Source: JADJQU01 sp035490315
GTDB taxonomy: Bacteria > Planctomycetota > UBA1135 > GCA-002686595
Assembly: GCA_035490315.1 (NCBI GenBank)
Contig: DATHET010000043.1
Coordinates: 1 to 53,583 of the forward strand
Reading direction: 5' to 3'
Length of the DNA: 53,583 nt
Shown here: piece by piece, positions 8,965 through 17,067 of the stretch
Position numbering within the stretch: position 1 is the first letter of the stretch
Layout: every line of letters starts with the position of its first letter
Made by a program: the position numbers and the translations under genes
The notes under the pieces: model-generated
Told to the model about the DNA's origin: nothing
Databases searched by the model: none
Seen by the model: only the letters and a program-made list of their open reading frames with translations

Positions 8965-10763
8965 TGCGAAAGGTTCTTCAGCATCTCGGTCGCGCCGATG
9001 ACCATGCGCACTTCCATCTCCGCGGGATTGGATTGCTTCGACTCCTCGCGCGTCCTGAGCCATCCGAACTTGCGCCCATAGCGCTCCTTCGAGGAGCGCA
9101 GCACCGCGGTGAACATCGCGCGCGTCTCGTCGGTTCGCAGGGCGCTGCCCGGCCGGTACATCGCGGCCAGGCCTTCGAACAGGTTGGCCGGAGCTCCCGG
9201 GAAGTCGCCGACGTTCAAGCCCGCGCGCGGCGAGAAACCTGCGAACGTCACGTCGCCCCAGGCGCCGCTTTCGTACTGCTCGCCCTTGAAGTGCGCGCGA
9301 ACGGCCGCCCGAAGCAAGGGATCGAGCGTGGGCTTCAGGCTGGGATCGATCTGCGTGTGCAGCAGCAGGAATCTCCAGCAGCGCACCTGGTCGGCCGCGA
9401 TGCTGCCTCCAAAGCGCAGCGCGTCACGCCACATCGGCGCGAAGTGCGCGACGCCCTGCTGCGTGAAACGGCGGAACACGGGATCTTCCGGGAAAGCGGC
9501 GAGCATCGTGGTCGCCTTGCTGCCCCAGTTGCCGTAGCTGTCGTCGAAATCCGGGTCGATGCTGCTCCACGTCCCGCCCAGGTAATGCACGTATTCCATC
9601 TGGGCCAGGGCCGACCGCGCCGCGTCGGCGAGCCGCGCATCGCCGTTCTTGCGCGCGAGGCGCGCGAGCTGCGCGGCGACGTCGAGCTGGCGTATCGAAG
9701 GGATGTTGAGATCCGGTCGCCCATCCGCGGGCACGAATTTCACGGCGATGCTCCCGTCGGGAAGTCGCCCGCGGGCCAGGATCGAAGCGGCCATGCGCTC
9801 GGCCTGCTCGAGGGCGCGCGCGCGGAACTCTTCCGGCCCGCGCTCGCTGACGTCGAGCAGGAAGCTCAGGTAGCGCGCGACCTCGATCGGCTTGGCGTCC
9901 TGGGGCAGATCCAGCTCGCCGTCCCACTCGCGCGGCAGGCCGGTCGCCGGATGGAAACCGAGCTCGAGGAAATCCCCGAGGAAGACTTCGAGGCTCGAGC
10001 GCCAGAACTCGTCGTCGACCACCGAGGTGGCTTCGAGCAGGCTCTCGTAGAAAGGGTTGATGCCGTTCGGCGAGCGGCCGGGTTGGGTCTTGCCGGTGAC
10101 CGCGTCGAACCGCGTGGTCAGGAACGCGGTCTGGCGCGATCCGTCGCGGTCGACTCCGCGCTCCAGCCAGGTCCTGAACACGCCGTCGCAGAGCTCGCGC
10201 AACTCGGCCGCGAGAGCGGCCTCGGAGGGACAGGGCAGGCTGACCCAGGCGTGCAGATCGTGGACCCCGGCACCGCTCGAGCTCAGGGCGGCGGCGAGCT
10301 CCAGCGTGAAGCGCGGCAGGGGCGAGACGGAAGCCGATCCGAGGATTGGGCTGGCGGTGAGCTCGAACTGCGCATCGTCGACCTGCTTCATGCGCGTGCC
10401 GCTCGCGTCGATCAAGGAAATCCGCGCGCTGCCATGGACGCGCCCCTCGATCGTGAGCAGGCTGGCGAGCGGCGCATAGGCCGCGATCGGTTGCGAGAGC
10501 ATGGCTCCCGGTGCGAGCTCCACGGCTCTGCCGGTCGGCGGAACGGCGCGCGCGGCGCCCGAGCTCGCCCACCAGGGCAGGAGCATCCGCCGTTCGTCGC
10601 CCTCCGGCGCATCCGAGAGCTCGGCACCGGAGCCGTTGTCGAGCAGGTCGACGCGCAGCTTGGGCTCGTCCTCCTGCGCAAAGGCCGCGGAACCGAGGAC
10701 CAGCGCAGCGACGAGTCGAGCCGCGCGAGCCTGCAAGTCATGCTTGTGGAGATGAAAAACCAC
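8961..10763 (-). CDS. Secreted protein of unknown function, alpha-toroid (six-hairpin glycosidase-like) appearance
   Basis: This is a 600-aa protein starting at GTG 10763, which gives a signal peptide (residues ~1-30, Ala-rich, ending SAAFAQ). Residues ~30-160 look like a beta-rich domain. From ~170 on the protein is built of helical pairs with aromatic-rich turns (DEFWRSSLEVF, YLGGTWSSIDPDFDDSYGNWGSK, SGAWGDVTFAGFSPRAG, LNVGDFPGAPANLFEGLAAM), which is the look of (alpha/alpha)6-toroid glycosidases or lyases. I cannot name a glycoside hydrolase family and see no certain acid pair, so enzymatic function is an inference. It is the upstream partner of the GNAT gene (4-nt overlap) and is divergent from the isocitrate-dehydrogenase-like gene across 44 bp. 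Confidence 0.6.
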   Translation of the reverse strand: MVFHLHKHDLQARAARLVAALVLGSAAFAQEDEPKLRVDLLDNGSGAELSDAPEGDERRMLLPWWASSGAARAVPPTGRAVELAPGAMLSQPIAAYAPLASLLTIEGRVHGSARISLIDASGTRMKQVDDAQFELTASPILGSASVSPLPRFTLELAAALSSSGAGVHDLHAWVSLPCPSEAALAAELRELCDGVFRTWLERGVDRDGSRQTAFLTTRFDAVTGKTQPGRSPNGINPFYESLLEATSVVDDEFWRSSLEVFLGDFLELGFHPATGLPREWDGELDLPQDAKPIEVARYLSFLLDVSERGPEEFRARALEQAERMAASILARGRLPDGSIAVKFVPADGRPDLNIPSIRQLDVAAQLARLARKNGDARLADAARSALAQMEYVHYLGGTWSSIDPDFDDSYGNWGSKATTMLAAFPEDPVFRRFTQQGVAHFAPMWRDALRFGGSIAADQVRCWRFLLLHTQIDPSLKPTLDPLLRAAVRAHFKGEQYESGAWGDVTFAGFSPRAGLNVGDFPGAPANLFEGLAAMYRPGSALRTDETRAMFTAVLRSSKERYGRKFGWLRTREESKQSNPAEMEVRMVIGATEMLKNLSQ

Positions 10764-10807
10764 CGCAGCTATCGTATTGCCCCGCTGCAGTCGGTGCAGT
10801 GGCCCGC

Positions 10808-11818
10808 ATGACTTCTTACAAGATCGTCGAGCTCCACGGAGACGGAATTGCCGCGGAGCTTTCCGCCGCCGTCCACGAGGTGGCGCGCGCCCTGCCTTGC
10901 CAGCTCGAGTTCCTCTCCGTCGACCTCGGCCAGGCGCAGCGCGAGAAACGCGGCGACGAGCTCTACGACGAAGCCGAGGCCCTGATGCGCGAGCACCGCG
11001 TCAGCCTGAAATACCCGACCGCGACCACGGCAGAGTCGCCGAACAAGATCCTGCGCGACCGCCTGGACTTCGCGGTGATCCACCGTCCCGTGGTGACGAT
11101 CCCCTCGATCCGGACCAATTTCACGAAGTCGATCGACATCGACATCGTGCGCATCGGCACCGGCGGGACCTACGAGGATTCCGGCCGCCGCCTGGGCCAC
11201 GACGTCGCGGTGTCGCTGCGCGTGATCCAGCGCGTGCCCTCCACCCATGCCGCGCGCTTCGCTTTCGAGCTGGCGCGCCAGCGAAAGAGCTCGGTGGTCT
11301 CGGCGAGCAAGTACACCATCCAGCGCGAGACCGACGGCCTCTTCGAGGAATGCTGCGCGAACGTCAGCCGCGATTTCAGGGACGTCCCCCACCGGCGCGA
11401 GCTGTTCGACTCGATGCTGGCGGGGATCATCATGAATCCCGAGCGCTACGCCGTGATCGTGACGCCCAACGAATATGGCGACTTCCTCTCGGACATGTGC
11501 TGCGGCCTGATCGGCTCGATCGCGCTCGGCGACAGTGCTTCCTACGCCTTCGACCTGCACTCTGGAGCCGTGATCGCCGCGATGTTCGACCCCGCGGGCG
11601 GCACGGCGCCGGACATCGCGGGCTCGAACAAGGCCAATCCCTTCGCGGCGTTCTTCGCGCTGGCGAGCCTGCTGCGCTTCCTCGGCGAAGTGGAGACCTC
11701 GACGCGGCTGCGCCAGTCGGTGCTCGCCTGCCTGGCTGCCGGAGAGAAGACGGCCGACGTCGGCGGCAAGCTCGGCACGCGCGAATTCACGCAGGCCGTG
11801 ATCGCGCGCCTGAAATGA
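10808..11818 (+). CDS. Isocitrate/isopropylmalate-family beta-decarboxylating dehydrogenase
   Basis: This 336-aa protein is close to the short NAD-type members of the family. The expected active-site residues can be placed: Ser77 and Asn79 in ESPNKILR (the Ser-x-Asn pair seen in isocitrate enzymes), Arg83 and Arg93, Arg115, Tyr122, Lys168, and the metal ligands Asp201, Asp225 and Asp229 (GDFLSD). The nucleotide loop is GGTAPDIAG, where Gly replaces the usual His of HG(S/T)AP. The family oxidatively decarboxylates isocitrate, 3-isopropylmalate, homoisocitrate or tartrate. The Ser/Asn pair favours isocitrate, but the surrounding sequence is divergent and there is no leu or TCA-cycle neighbour. 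ATG 10808 is the start. A strong hairpin begins at the stop codon. Confidence 0.82.
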   Translation: MTSYKIVELHGDGIAAELSAAVHEVARALPCQLEFLSVDLGQAQREKRGDELYDEAEALMREHRVSLKYPTATTAESPNKILRDRLDFAVIHRPVVTIPSIRTNFTKSIDIDIVRIGTGGTYEDSGRRLGHDVAVSLRVIQRVPSTHAARFAFELARQRKSSVVSASKYTIQRETDGLFEECCANVSRDFRDVPHRRELFDSMLAGIIMNPERYAVIVTPNEYGDFLSDMCCGLIGSIALGDSASYAFDLHSGAVIAAMFDPAGGTAPDIAGSNKANPFAAFFALASLLRFLGEVETSTRLRQSVLACLAAGEKTADVGGKLGTREFTQAVIARLK

Positions 11819-11860
11819 GCTCGCCGGCCCGCGCAGTCTCCTGCGCAGGCCGGCGAGCTC
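11817..11860. terminator. 20-bp hairpin with TCTC loop between convergent genes (probable bidirectional terminator)
   Basis: Arms 11817-11836 and 11841-11860 pair over 20 bp with one C/A mismatch, around a TCTC loop (11837-11840). It starts inside the stop codon of the isocitrate-dehydrogenase-like gene and ends 53 nt before the end of the convergent FG-GAP gene. There is no T tract, so it is not a classical intrinsic terminator. The apex GCAGTCTCCTGC is shared with the hairpin at 13628-13665. Confidence 0.7.
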
Positions 11861-11913
11861 GTCGATTAATCAAGGGGGCGCTCGTCAGGCGCGAGGTCGG
11901 CTGAGCGAGCCGG

Positions 11914-13557
11914 TCAAGGCCACAGCGTGATCGCGAGCCCTGACGTCAACCCCACGTTGTTCGGCGGTGCGAAGCCCGGGTCGCGCAGCCAAAGTTGCGC
12001 GTAGATCTGCGTGCCCGCGGTCAGGCCGTGGCTCGCGAGGTAGGCCTTGGTGAAGGTGTGGTTGAGACTGCCCGAGCAATTGCCAGGGCCGCTTCCGCCG
12101 CTGTTCCCACCGCTCGTGCGCACCACCGGCGGCGCGACGCAGAGCAGTCCGCCGCCGAAGGGCGTGGCGGCGGGCGCGAGGCTCCACAGCACGAGACCGG
12201 GCTTGTTGCTGTAGAGCCTGGACGCCTTCAGGGTCAAGTCGTCGCCGATGCTGAGGCTCGGCGCGCCGCTGAAGGTCAGCGCGGGCGTGCAGCCCAGGGA
12301 ATTGACCTTCGGCGTGCAGTAGAGCTGCACCTGGGGACAATTGCCGAGGAACAGCGACGAGAACTTCAGATTCACATCCTCGAGGCCTCCGCTGACCAGC
12401 AGGTCCTGTGCGCCGTCGAGATTGACGTCGCCGGCGGGTGCAATCGGTCCAAGGGCGCCCAGGCTGATCGCGCCGAGCACGGCACCGCTCGCGCCGGAGT
12501 GGATCATGGCGCGACCGGCGTTCTTGACCACTCCCCCGATGTACGCCCACGGATAATGGACCGCGAAGTCGGGGGTGCCGTCGCCGTCCCAGTCGCCCAT
12601 GGCGGCGAGGCTCCTGCCGAAGTAGAGACCGCTCGCGGATGGAACGTGGTGGATCACCGCGCCCGTCGCGCCGGAATAGAGCCACGCCGCGCCCGAGATG
12701 AAGTTCCCCGCGAGCTCGTTGGGCGAGCCGACCAGCAGGTCCTGGATGCCATCCCCGTCGACGTCGGAGGCCGAAGCGATCGCGAAGCCGAAGTTGTCGG
12801 CCCCTCCGAGGCCCGAGTGCGTTCGGATCGTCGCGCCGCTCGAGCCGGAGAAGACAACCACGCTGCCGGGCCCGAAACTGTTGTCCTTGGGATCCGCGCA
12901 AGCGTAATCCGGGACACCGTCGGAATCGACGTCGCCGAGCGAAGTCAGGGCCGCGCCGAAGGCTCCTTGCGCGCCGCCAGCACCGAGGTGCGTGCGCAAC
13001 ACCGATCCGCTCGCACCCGAAAAGATTTGAACCATGCCCTCACTCGAGGCTCCTCCAGCGGGAGAGCCGACGAGCAGGTCGGGTACCAGATCGCCGTTGA
13101 TGTCGCCCGCCGATGCGAGCGCCGTTCCGAAGAGCGATCCCGGAGCGCCCGCGATGCGGCGCAGCAACGCACCGCTCGCGCCCGAGCGCAGCTCGACCAT
13201 GGGGTTGGTTCCCGCGGGCTGGAGACCGAGAGGCGAGGCGATCGCGAAATCGTTCACGCCATCGAGGTCGACATCGCCGAGTGAAGCCAGCGCCAGGCCG
13301 AATCCATCGCCCGCGCTGTTCCCCAGGAAGCTTGCCAGGGTCGTCCCCTGGCGCGTCGAGATCACGCGCGCTTCGCCGATCGCGCCGTACGTTCCAGCGC
13401 GAGACGCGAGAACATCGGGGTGCCCGTCGCCGTCGATGTCGCCCAGCGAGATGGCCCTGTCGCCGAAGTTGGAGAAGGAGTAGAGCTGGCCCTGGGCAAA
13501 GGCATTTCCTGCGAGCACCAGGCTGCAGGCGACGAGGAGCGAGGCATTGGTTTTCAT
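11914..13557 (-). CDS. Secreted FG-GAP beta-propeller protein with Cys-patterned C-terminal domain (copy 1)
   Basis: This is a 547-aa protein with a Sec signal peptide (residues 1-21, ending NAFAQ). It carries seven FG-GAP calcium-loop repeats about 55-65 residues apart (GDIDGDGHPDVLA, GDVDLDGVNDFAI, GDINGDLVPDLLV, GDVDSDGVPDYAC, SDVDGDGIQDLLV, GDWDGDGTPDFAV, GDVNLDGAQDLLV), as expected for a seven-bladed integrin-alpha-like propeller. From residue ~413 a different domain begins, with YCTPKVNSLGC, then TPFGGGLLCV, a V.RTSGGNSGG segment, a single NC, and a YAQLWLRD strand near the end. The neighbouring protein has the same domain. Probable extracellular or cell-surface binding protein; no catalytic motif is seen. 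It lies downstream of copy 2 on the same strand but is separated from it by a strong hairpin. Confidence 0.85.
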   Translation of the reverse strand: MKTNASLLVACSLVLAGNAFAQGQLYSFSNFGDRAISLGDIDGDGHPDVLASRAGTYGAIGEARVISTRQGTTLASFLGNSAGDGFGLALASLGDVDLDGVNDFAIASPLGLQPAGTNPMVELRSGASGALLRRIAGAPGSLFGTALASAGDINGDLVPDLLVGSPAGGASSEGMVQIFSGASGSVLRTHLGAGGAQGAFGAALTSLGDVDSDGVPDYACADPKDNSFGPGSVVVFSGSSGATIRTHSGLGGADNFGFAIASASDVDGDGIQDLLVGSPNELAGNFISGAAWLYSGATGAVIHHVPSASGLYFGRSLAAMGDWDGDGTPDFAVHYPWAYIGGVVKNAGRAMIHSGASGAVLGAISLGALGPIAPAGDVNLDGAQDLLVSGGLEDVNLKFSSLFLGNCPQVQLYCTPKVNSLGCTPALTFSGAPSLSIGDDLTLKASRLYSNKPGLVLWSLAPAATPFGGGLLCVAPPVVRTSGGNSGGSGPGNCSGSLNHTFTKAYLASHGLTAGTQIYAQLWLRDPGFAPPNNVGLTSGLAITLWP

Positions 13558-13627
13558 GGTGTGTGGCTAGGGTACGGGCAGGCCCCAGGTCACGTTCTCG
13601 CGCTGCAAGGAGTGCGCGATACATGAA

Positions 13628-13665
13628 CTCGCCGGCCTTCGCAGTCTCCTGCGAAGGCCGGCGAG
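13628..13665. terminator. Perfect 17-bp hairpin with TCTC loop after the second FG-GAP gene
   Basis: Arms 13628-13644 and 13649-13665 are perfectly complementary over 17 bp around the loop TCTC (13645-13648). It lies 18 nt beyond the stop of the 13684-15378 gene and upstream of the 11914-13557 gene, so on the minus strand it would terminate the first gene before the second. No T tract follows. Outer arm (CTCGCCGGCC) and apex (CGCAGTCTCCTGCG) are almost the same as in the hairpin at 11817-11860. Confidence 0.72.
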
Positions 13666-13683
13666 TGATTGGCTCGATGCGAA

Positions 13684-15378
13684 TTACGGCGCGATCGTGA
13701 ACGTCACCGCGTTGGTCAGGCCGGCGGTGTTGTTGACGTCGCGGTAGTAGTACTGGCTGTAGACGTCGCGGCCGGCGATCAAGAGCGGGTCGACGCCGCT
13801 GCGGATCCAGGCGTTGAAGTCCATCGCGAAGTGGCCGTTGCAGGCTCCGGCGGTGCCGCCGGAATTCTGCGGCGTGGTGCGCTTCACGGGCACGGACACG
13901 CACAAGGTTCCGCCTTGGAACGGCGTGCTCGCCGCGTTGCCGCTGTACATCAGGAACCCGGACTTGTTGCCGACGATCTTCGAGGCGGAGATCGTGAACG
14001 GCAGGCTTCCGCCGACGCGCGGCGTGCCGGAGGTCGCGATCAAGGGCAGGCAGCCCGCGCTGTTGACCTTGCCCTGGCAGTAGATGCCGGTCGGGAAAGG
14101 CAGGGGCGAGATCACGCGGATCATCCCCGCGTCGTGGCCGGCGCCGTCGTCGAGGTAGGCCGAGGCGATGATGTCGGCGAATCCGTCGTTGTTGACGTCA
14201 CCCGCCGTGCAGACCTGGGAGCCGAACTGCTGTTGCAGCACGTCGCCCGAGAACATGAACATCATGACGCCGGTCTTGCCCGAGTAGACCTTGGCGGAGC
14301 CGCTCGAGGTCGCGTTGACGTCGTCCCAGATCGAGCCGATGATCACGTCGGCGTAGTTGTCGTTGTCCATGTCCCCGGCGCCGCCGACGGACGAGCCGAA
14401 GAGGTCGGTCGCGTTGTCGCCCGTGAACGTGTAGAGCACGGCGCCGTTGTTGCCGCTGAACACCTTCGCGACTCCGGATTGGAGGGCGGGGCCGCTCGCG
14501 TAGGGCGCGCCGACGATCAGGTCGGGAACCCCGTCGCGGTTGACGTCGCCCGCGCCGGAGATCGTGATGCCGAAGTTCTCCGCGGCGGCGGAACCGTTCA
14601 CCGCCCACATCTGCGCGCCCGTGGCGCCCGAGAACACGCGCACCTTGCCGCTGGCCGCGCCATTGGGGTCCGCGTAGGGAGCGCCGACCGCGAAGTCGTC
14701 TTTCCCGTCGCCGTTGACGTCGCCGAGGCCGGCCACGCTCGTTCCGAAATAATCGCTGACGGCGAGACCGTTCAGGGTGAAGAGCACGGAGCCTGTCCTC
14801 CCAGAGAATACGCGCGCGCCACCCGCGGCAAAGCCGGCGACGGCAACGCCGGGAGCTCCGACGATGACGTCGGCGAATCCGTCCGCGTCGACGTCGCCCG
14901 CGCCGGCGACCGAGGTGCCGAAGGCGTCGTCCGTGGCGGCGCCGTTGAAGTTGTAGAGCACGGCACCGTTCTGGCCTGACCAGACGCGCACCGATCCCGA
15001 CGTGGGTCCGTTGTTGTCGTCGCCGTCGGCGCCCGCCGCGAAGTCGGGGACGCCATCGTTGTTCACGTCGCCGACGCCCGCGACGCTCGTGCCGAGGTGG
15101 TCGTACTGGGTGTCGCCCTTGAACTGATAGAGCTGAACGAAACCCTGGCCGGAATACACCGTGACCGTGCCGGAGTTCGTCCCGTGCATGTCATCCCAGC
15201 GCGCGCCGACGATCACATCGTCGCGTCCGTCGCCGTTGATATCGCCGAGGTTGCTGATCGCATATCCGTACTCGTCGTCGGCCGAATTGCCGAGGATGGT
15301 CTTGAGCGTGGTCTGTGCGTTGGCCGCGGTTGAAAAGGACAGAAACGCGAGTGCCGCGTAAATTGACAAGTTGCGCAT
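13684..15378 (-). CDS. Secreted FG-GAP beta-propeller protein with Cys-patterned C-terminal domain (copy 2)
   Basis: This is a 564-aa protein. ATG 15378 was chosen because it starts a signal peptide (MRNLSIYAALAFLSF..., cleavage near ANAQ); the frame extends 29 codons further but those residues do not resemble a leader. Seven FG-GAP repeats follow (GDINGDGRDDVIV, GDVNNDGVPDFAA, GDVDADGFADVIV, GDVNGDGKDDFAV, GDVNRDGVPDLIV, GDMDNDNYADVII, GDVNNDGFADIIA), again a seven-blade propeller. From residue ~433 it has the same terminal domain as the neighbouring copy: YCQGKVNSAGC, TPFQGGTLCV, PVKRTTPQNSGG, AC, YSQYYYRD. The repeats are more regular than in copy 1, so the two are diverged paralogs. The leader region upstream contains three hairpins (15411-15497). 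Confidence 0.86.
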   Translation of the reverse strand: MRNLSIYAALAFLSFSTAANAQTTLKTILGNSADDEYGYAISNLGDINGDGRDDVIVGARWDDMHGTNSGTVTVYSGQGFVQLYQFKGDTQYDHLGTSVAGVGDVNNDGVPDFAAGADGDDNNGPTSGSVRVWSGQNGAVLYNFNGAATDDAFGTSVAGAGDVDADGFADVIVGAPGVAVAGFAAGGARVFSGRTGSVLFTLNGLAVSDYFGTSVAGLGDVNGDGKDDFAVGAPYADPNGAASGKVRVFSGATGAQMWAVNGSAAAENFGITISGAGDVNRDGVPDLIVGAPYASGPALQSGVAKVFSGNNGAVLYTFTGDNATDLFGSSVGGAGDMDNDNYADVIIGSIWDDVNATSSGSAKVYSGKTGVMMFMFSGDVLQQQFGSQVCTAGDVNNDGFADIIASAYLDDGAGHDAGMIRVISPLPFPTGIYCQGKVNSAGCLPLIATSGTPRVGGSLPFTISASKIVGNKSGFLMYSGNAASTPFQGGTLCVSVPVKRTTPQNSGGTAGACNGHFAMDFNAWIRSGVDPLLIAGRDVYSQYYYRDVNNTAGLTNAVTFTIAP

Positions 15379-15771
15379 GAACGTGGTTTCCTGACTGACG
15401 AGAGAGAGAAGCGGGTCGCTGAAACCCGCGGACTTTCGATACCCCGCCGTGCTGTCGGCGGCCAAATGAGGATTCCTTGAGCTGCAGCCAGGAATCCGCG
15501 TCTTGCCGGCCCCGTCCTGTCTCTACCTACCTGCCACGGGGTGGAGGCCCGACTTCCCCGCTTCCGAGCGCCCTAAGTAGCCTCCGCGTAAGCTTGCTTT
15601 CAAGCAGCTTGCCTGAATTCGGAAGCAATCTTCACCTACTGCGTTCCGGGCTGGGACAACGAAAATGTCATACAGAAAGGCTCGCCGTTCCATCTCGGAA
15701 ACTGAGGACTGCTATCCTCCGCGGACTTGACGGGCTCCGTTCCTTCGACAGCCGCGATTCCTGCTGTGCCC
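15379..15771. other. 393-bp divergent intergenic region with three consecutive small hairpins
   Basis: This region lies between the divergent starts of the FG-GAP protein (15378, minus) and the flippase (15772, plus). It holds three inverted repeats close together: GCGGGT/ACCCGC (15411-15416 with 15424-15429), CCGCCG/CGGCGG (15444-15449 with 15456-15461) and GGATTCCT/AGGAATCC (15470-15477 with 15490-15497). A bulged AAGCTTGCTT/AAGCAGCTT repeat lies near 15590-15611. On the minus strand these lie about 30-120 nt before the FG-GAP start codon. I find no open frame with normal codon use and no riboswitch class I recognise. Promoters for both genes must lie here, but no convincing -35/-10 pair stands out. 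Confidence 0.5.
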
Positions 15772-17061
15772 ATGCATGTATGGCGCGGCACGGGCCTGCA
15801 AATTGCCGGCCGTGTGTGGAGCGCAATCTGCACCTTGTGGATCTACCGCATCGCAGGCGACGCGCTCGAGCCGGCGGCATTTGGACGCTTCACCTTCTAT
15901 CTCAGTCTGTTCACCTGGCTCGACACGTTCGTCGCGCTCGGAACGGGAGAAGTCGCGATCCAGCGCACCGCCGGAGATCCCTCCGCGGTGCCGGCGGTGC
16001 TGCTCGCGGCGCGGCGCATCCGGGTCATCGCCGGGCTGATCGGCGTCCTGGCGGTCGCCGCCCTGTGTTTCGGATTCGAAGAGCCGGGGGCGGCGTGGAT
16101 CGTGCTGGCGTCCTGCTACCCGATCACCCACTCGCTCGAGCTGTCGACCCTGGTCTGGCGCAACCGGATCGCCTGGGGCAAGCCGGTCGCGATCCGCGCC
16201 GCCGCGAGCACGGCGAGCCTGGCGGCGGTGGCCTGGCTCGGGCGCAGCGGCGGGGCCGACCCCGCCCTGCTCCTGGTCGCGGTCGCGGCGGGCAGCACGC
16301 TCGGAAACTTCCTGCTCCACTTTGCGGCGCGAAGTCAACTGCCGGTCTCGCCGCCAGGGCTCGCGCCGGCGCGCGGAATCCTCGCCGCGGCCTGGCCCCT
16401 GGGACTCTCGGCCCTGTGCGCCCAGGCCTACTTCTACGTCGACAACGTCTTCGTGCGCGCGATGCAGGGCGAGGAAGCCCTCGGCCCCTACAACGTCGCC
16501 GTGCGGGTCATGAGCCTGACCCTGCTGCTCGCGCAGTACGCGACGCTGAGCGCCCTGCCCTGGCTCGCGCGCTGCGCCGCGGAGGGCAGCCTCGAATCGG
16601 CGGTCGCGCGCCTGGGGCCGCGGATCTTCGCCGTCGCGGGCGTGGGCTGCGGCCTCTTGTGGCCTTGGACGGAAGTGATCCTCGAGCGCCTGGTGCGCGG
16701 CGCGAGCGTCGCCGCTGACAGTCTGCGCTGGCTGTTGCTCGCTTCCGTGGCGATCCACGCCGGCTCGGTGCTCCTGACGGCGGTCGTCGCGGCGCGCGAC
16801 AACCGCGCGAAGCTCGCGATCCAGCTCGGCGGCCTCGCGCTCAACGTCGCGGCCAACTTCTGGGCAATTCCGAGGTACGGAATCACGGGCGCGGGCATGA
16901 CGACCTTCGCCACGGAGAGCTTCGTCGCCTGCGGCGCCGCGATTGCCCTGGCGCGGCGTGGCGTTCTTCCCTTCCGGGGTAAGGCTCTGTTGGCCTGGAG
17001 CGCGGGGCCGGTGTTGTTCGTGATCTGCGCCTGGCTGTCGAGCTTCCTACCCCTAGAGTGA
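15772..17061 (+). CDS. Wzx/MATE-like polysaccharide flippase
   Basis: This 429-aa polytopic membrane protein has about 12 hydrophobic segments. The start ATG 15772 is favoured over the upstream TTG 15727 because it directly precedes the amphipathic WRGTGLQIAGRVWSAICTLWIYRIAG, which matches the first helix of the polysaccharide biosynthesis (MVF/Wzx) superfamily. The motif LEPAAFGRFTFYLSLF resembles the G.Y. region after TM1 of oligosaccharide flippases, and a later YVDNVFVRAMQGEEALGPYNVA matches the conserved D...V....G....G.Y..A pattern. Expected role: flipping lipid-linked oligosaccharides across the inner membrane. It is followed after 6 nt by the YfhO-like gene, so the two likely form an operon. 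Confidence 0.85.
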   Translation: MHVWRGTGLQIAGRVWSAICTLWIYRIAGDALEPAAFGRFTFYLSLFTWLDTFVALGTGEVAIQRTAGDPSAVPAVLLAARRIRVIAGLIGVLAVAALCFGFEEPGAAWIVLASCYPITHSLELSTLVWRNRIAWGKPVAIRAAASTASLAAVAWLGRSGGADPALLLVAVAAGSTLGNFLLHFAARSQLPVSPPGLAPARGILAAAWPLGLSALCAQAYFYVDNVFVRAMQGEEALGPYNVAVRVMSLTLLLAQYATLSALPWLARCAAEGSLESAVARLGPRIFAVAGVGCGLLWPWTEVILERLVRGASVAADSLRWLLLASVAIHAGSVLLTAVVAARDNRAKLAIQLGGLALNVAANFWAIPRYGITGAGMTTFATESFVACGAAIALARRGVLPFRGKALLAWSAGPVLFVICAWLSSFLPLE

Positions 17062-17067
17062 CCGGAC

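Noticed and set aside
15379..15771. Possible cyclic-di-GMP (GEMM) riboswitch, prompted by a GGTAGGTAG-like string on the minus strand
   Set aside because: The essential ACGCAAAGC-type segment and the paired P1/P2 layout of GEMM-I are not found; the resemblance is a short string only.
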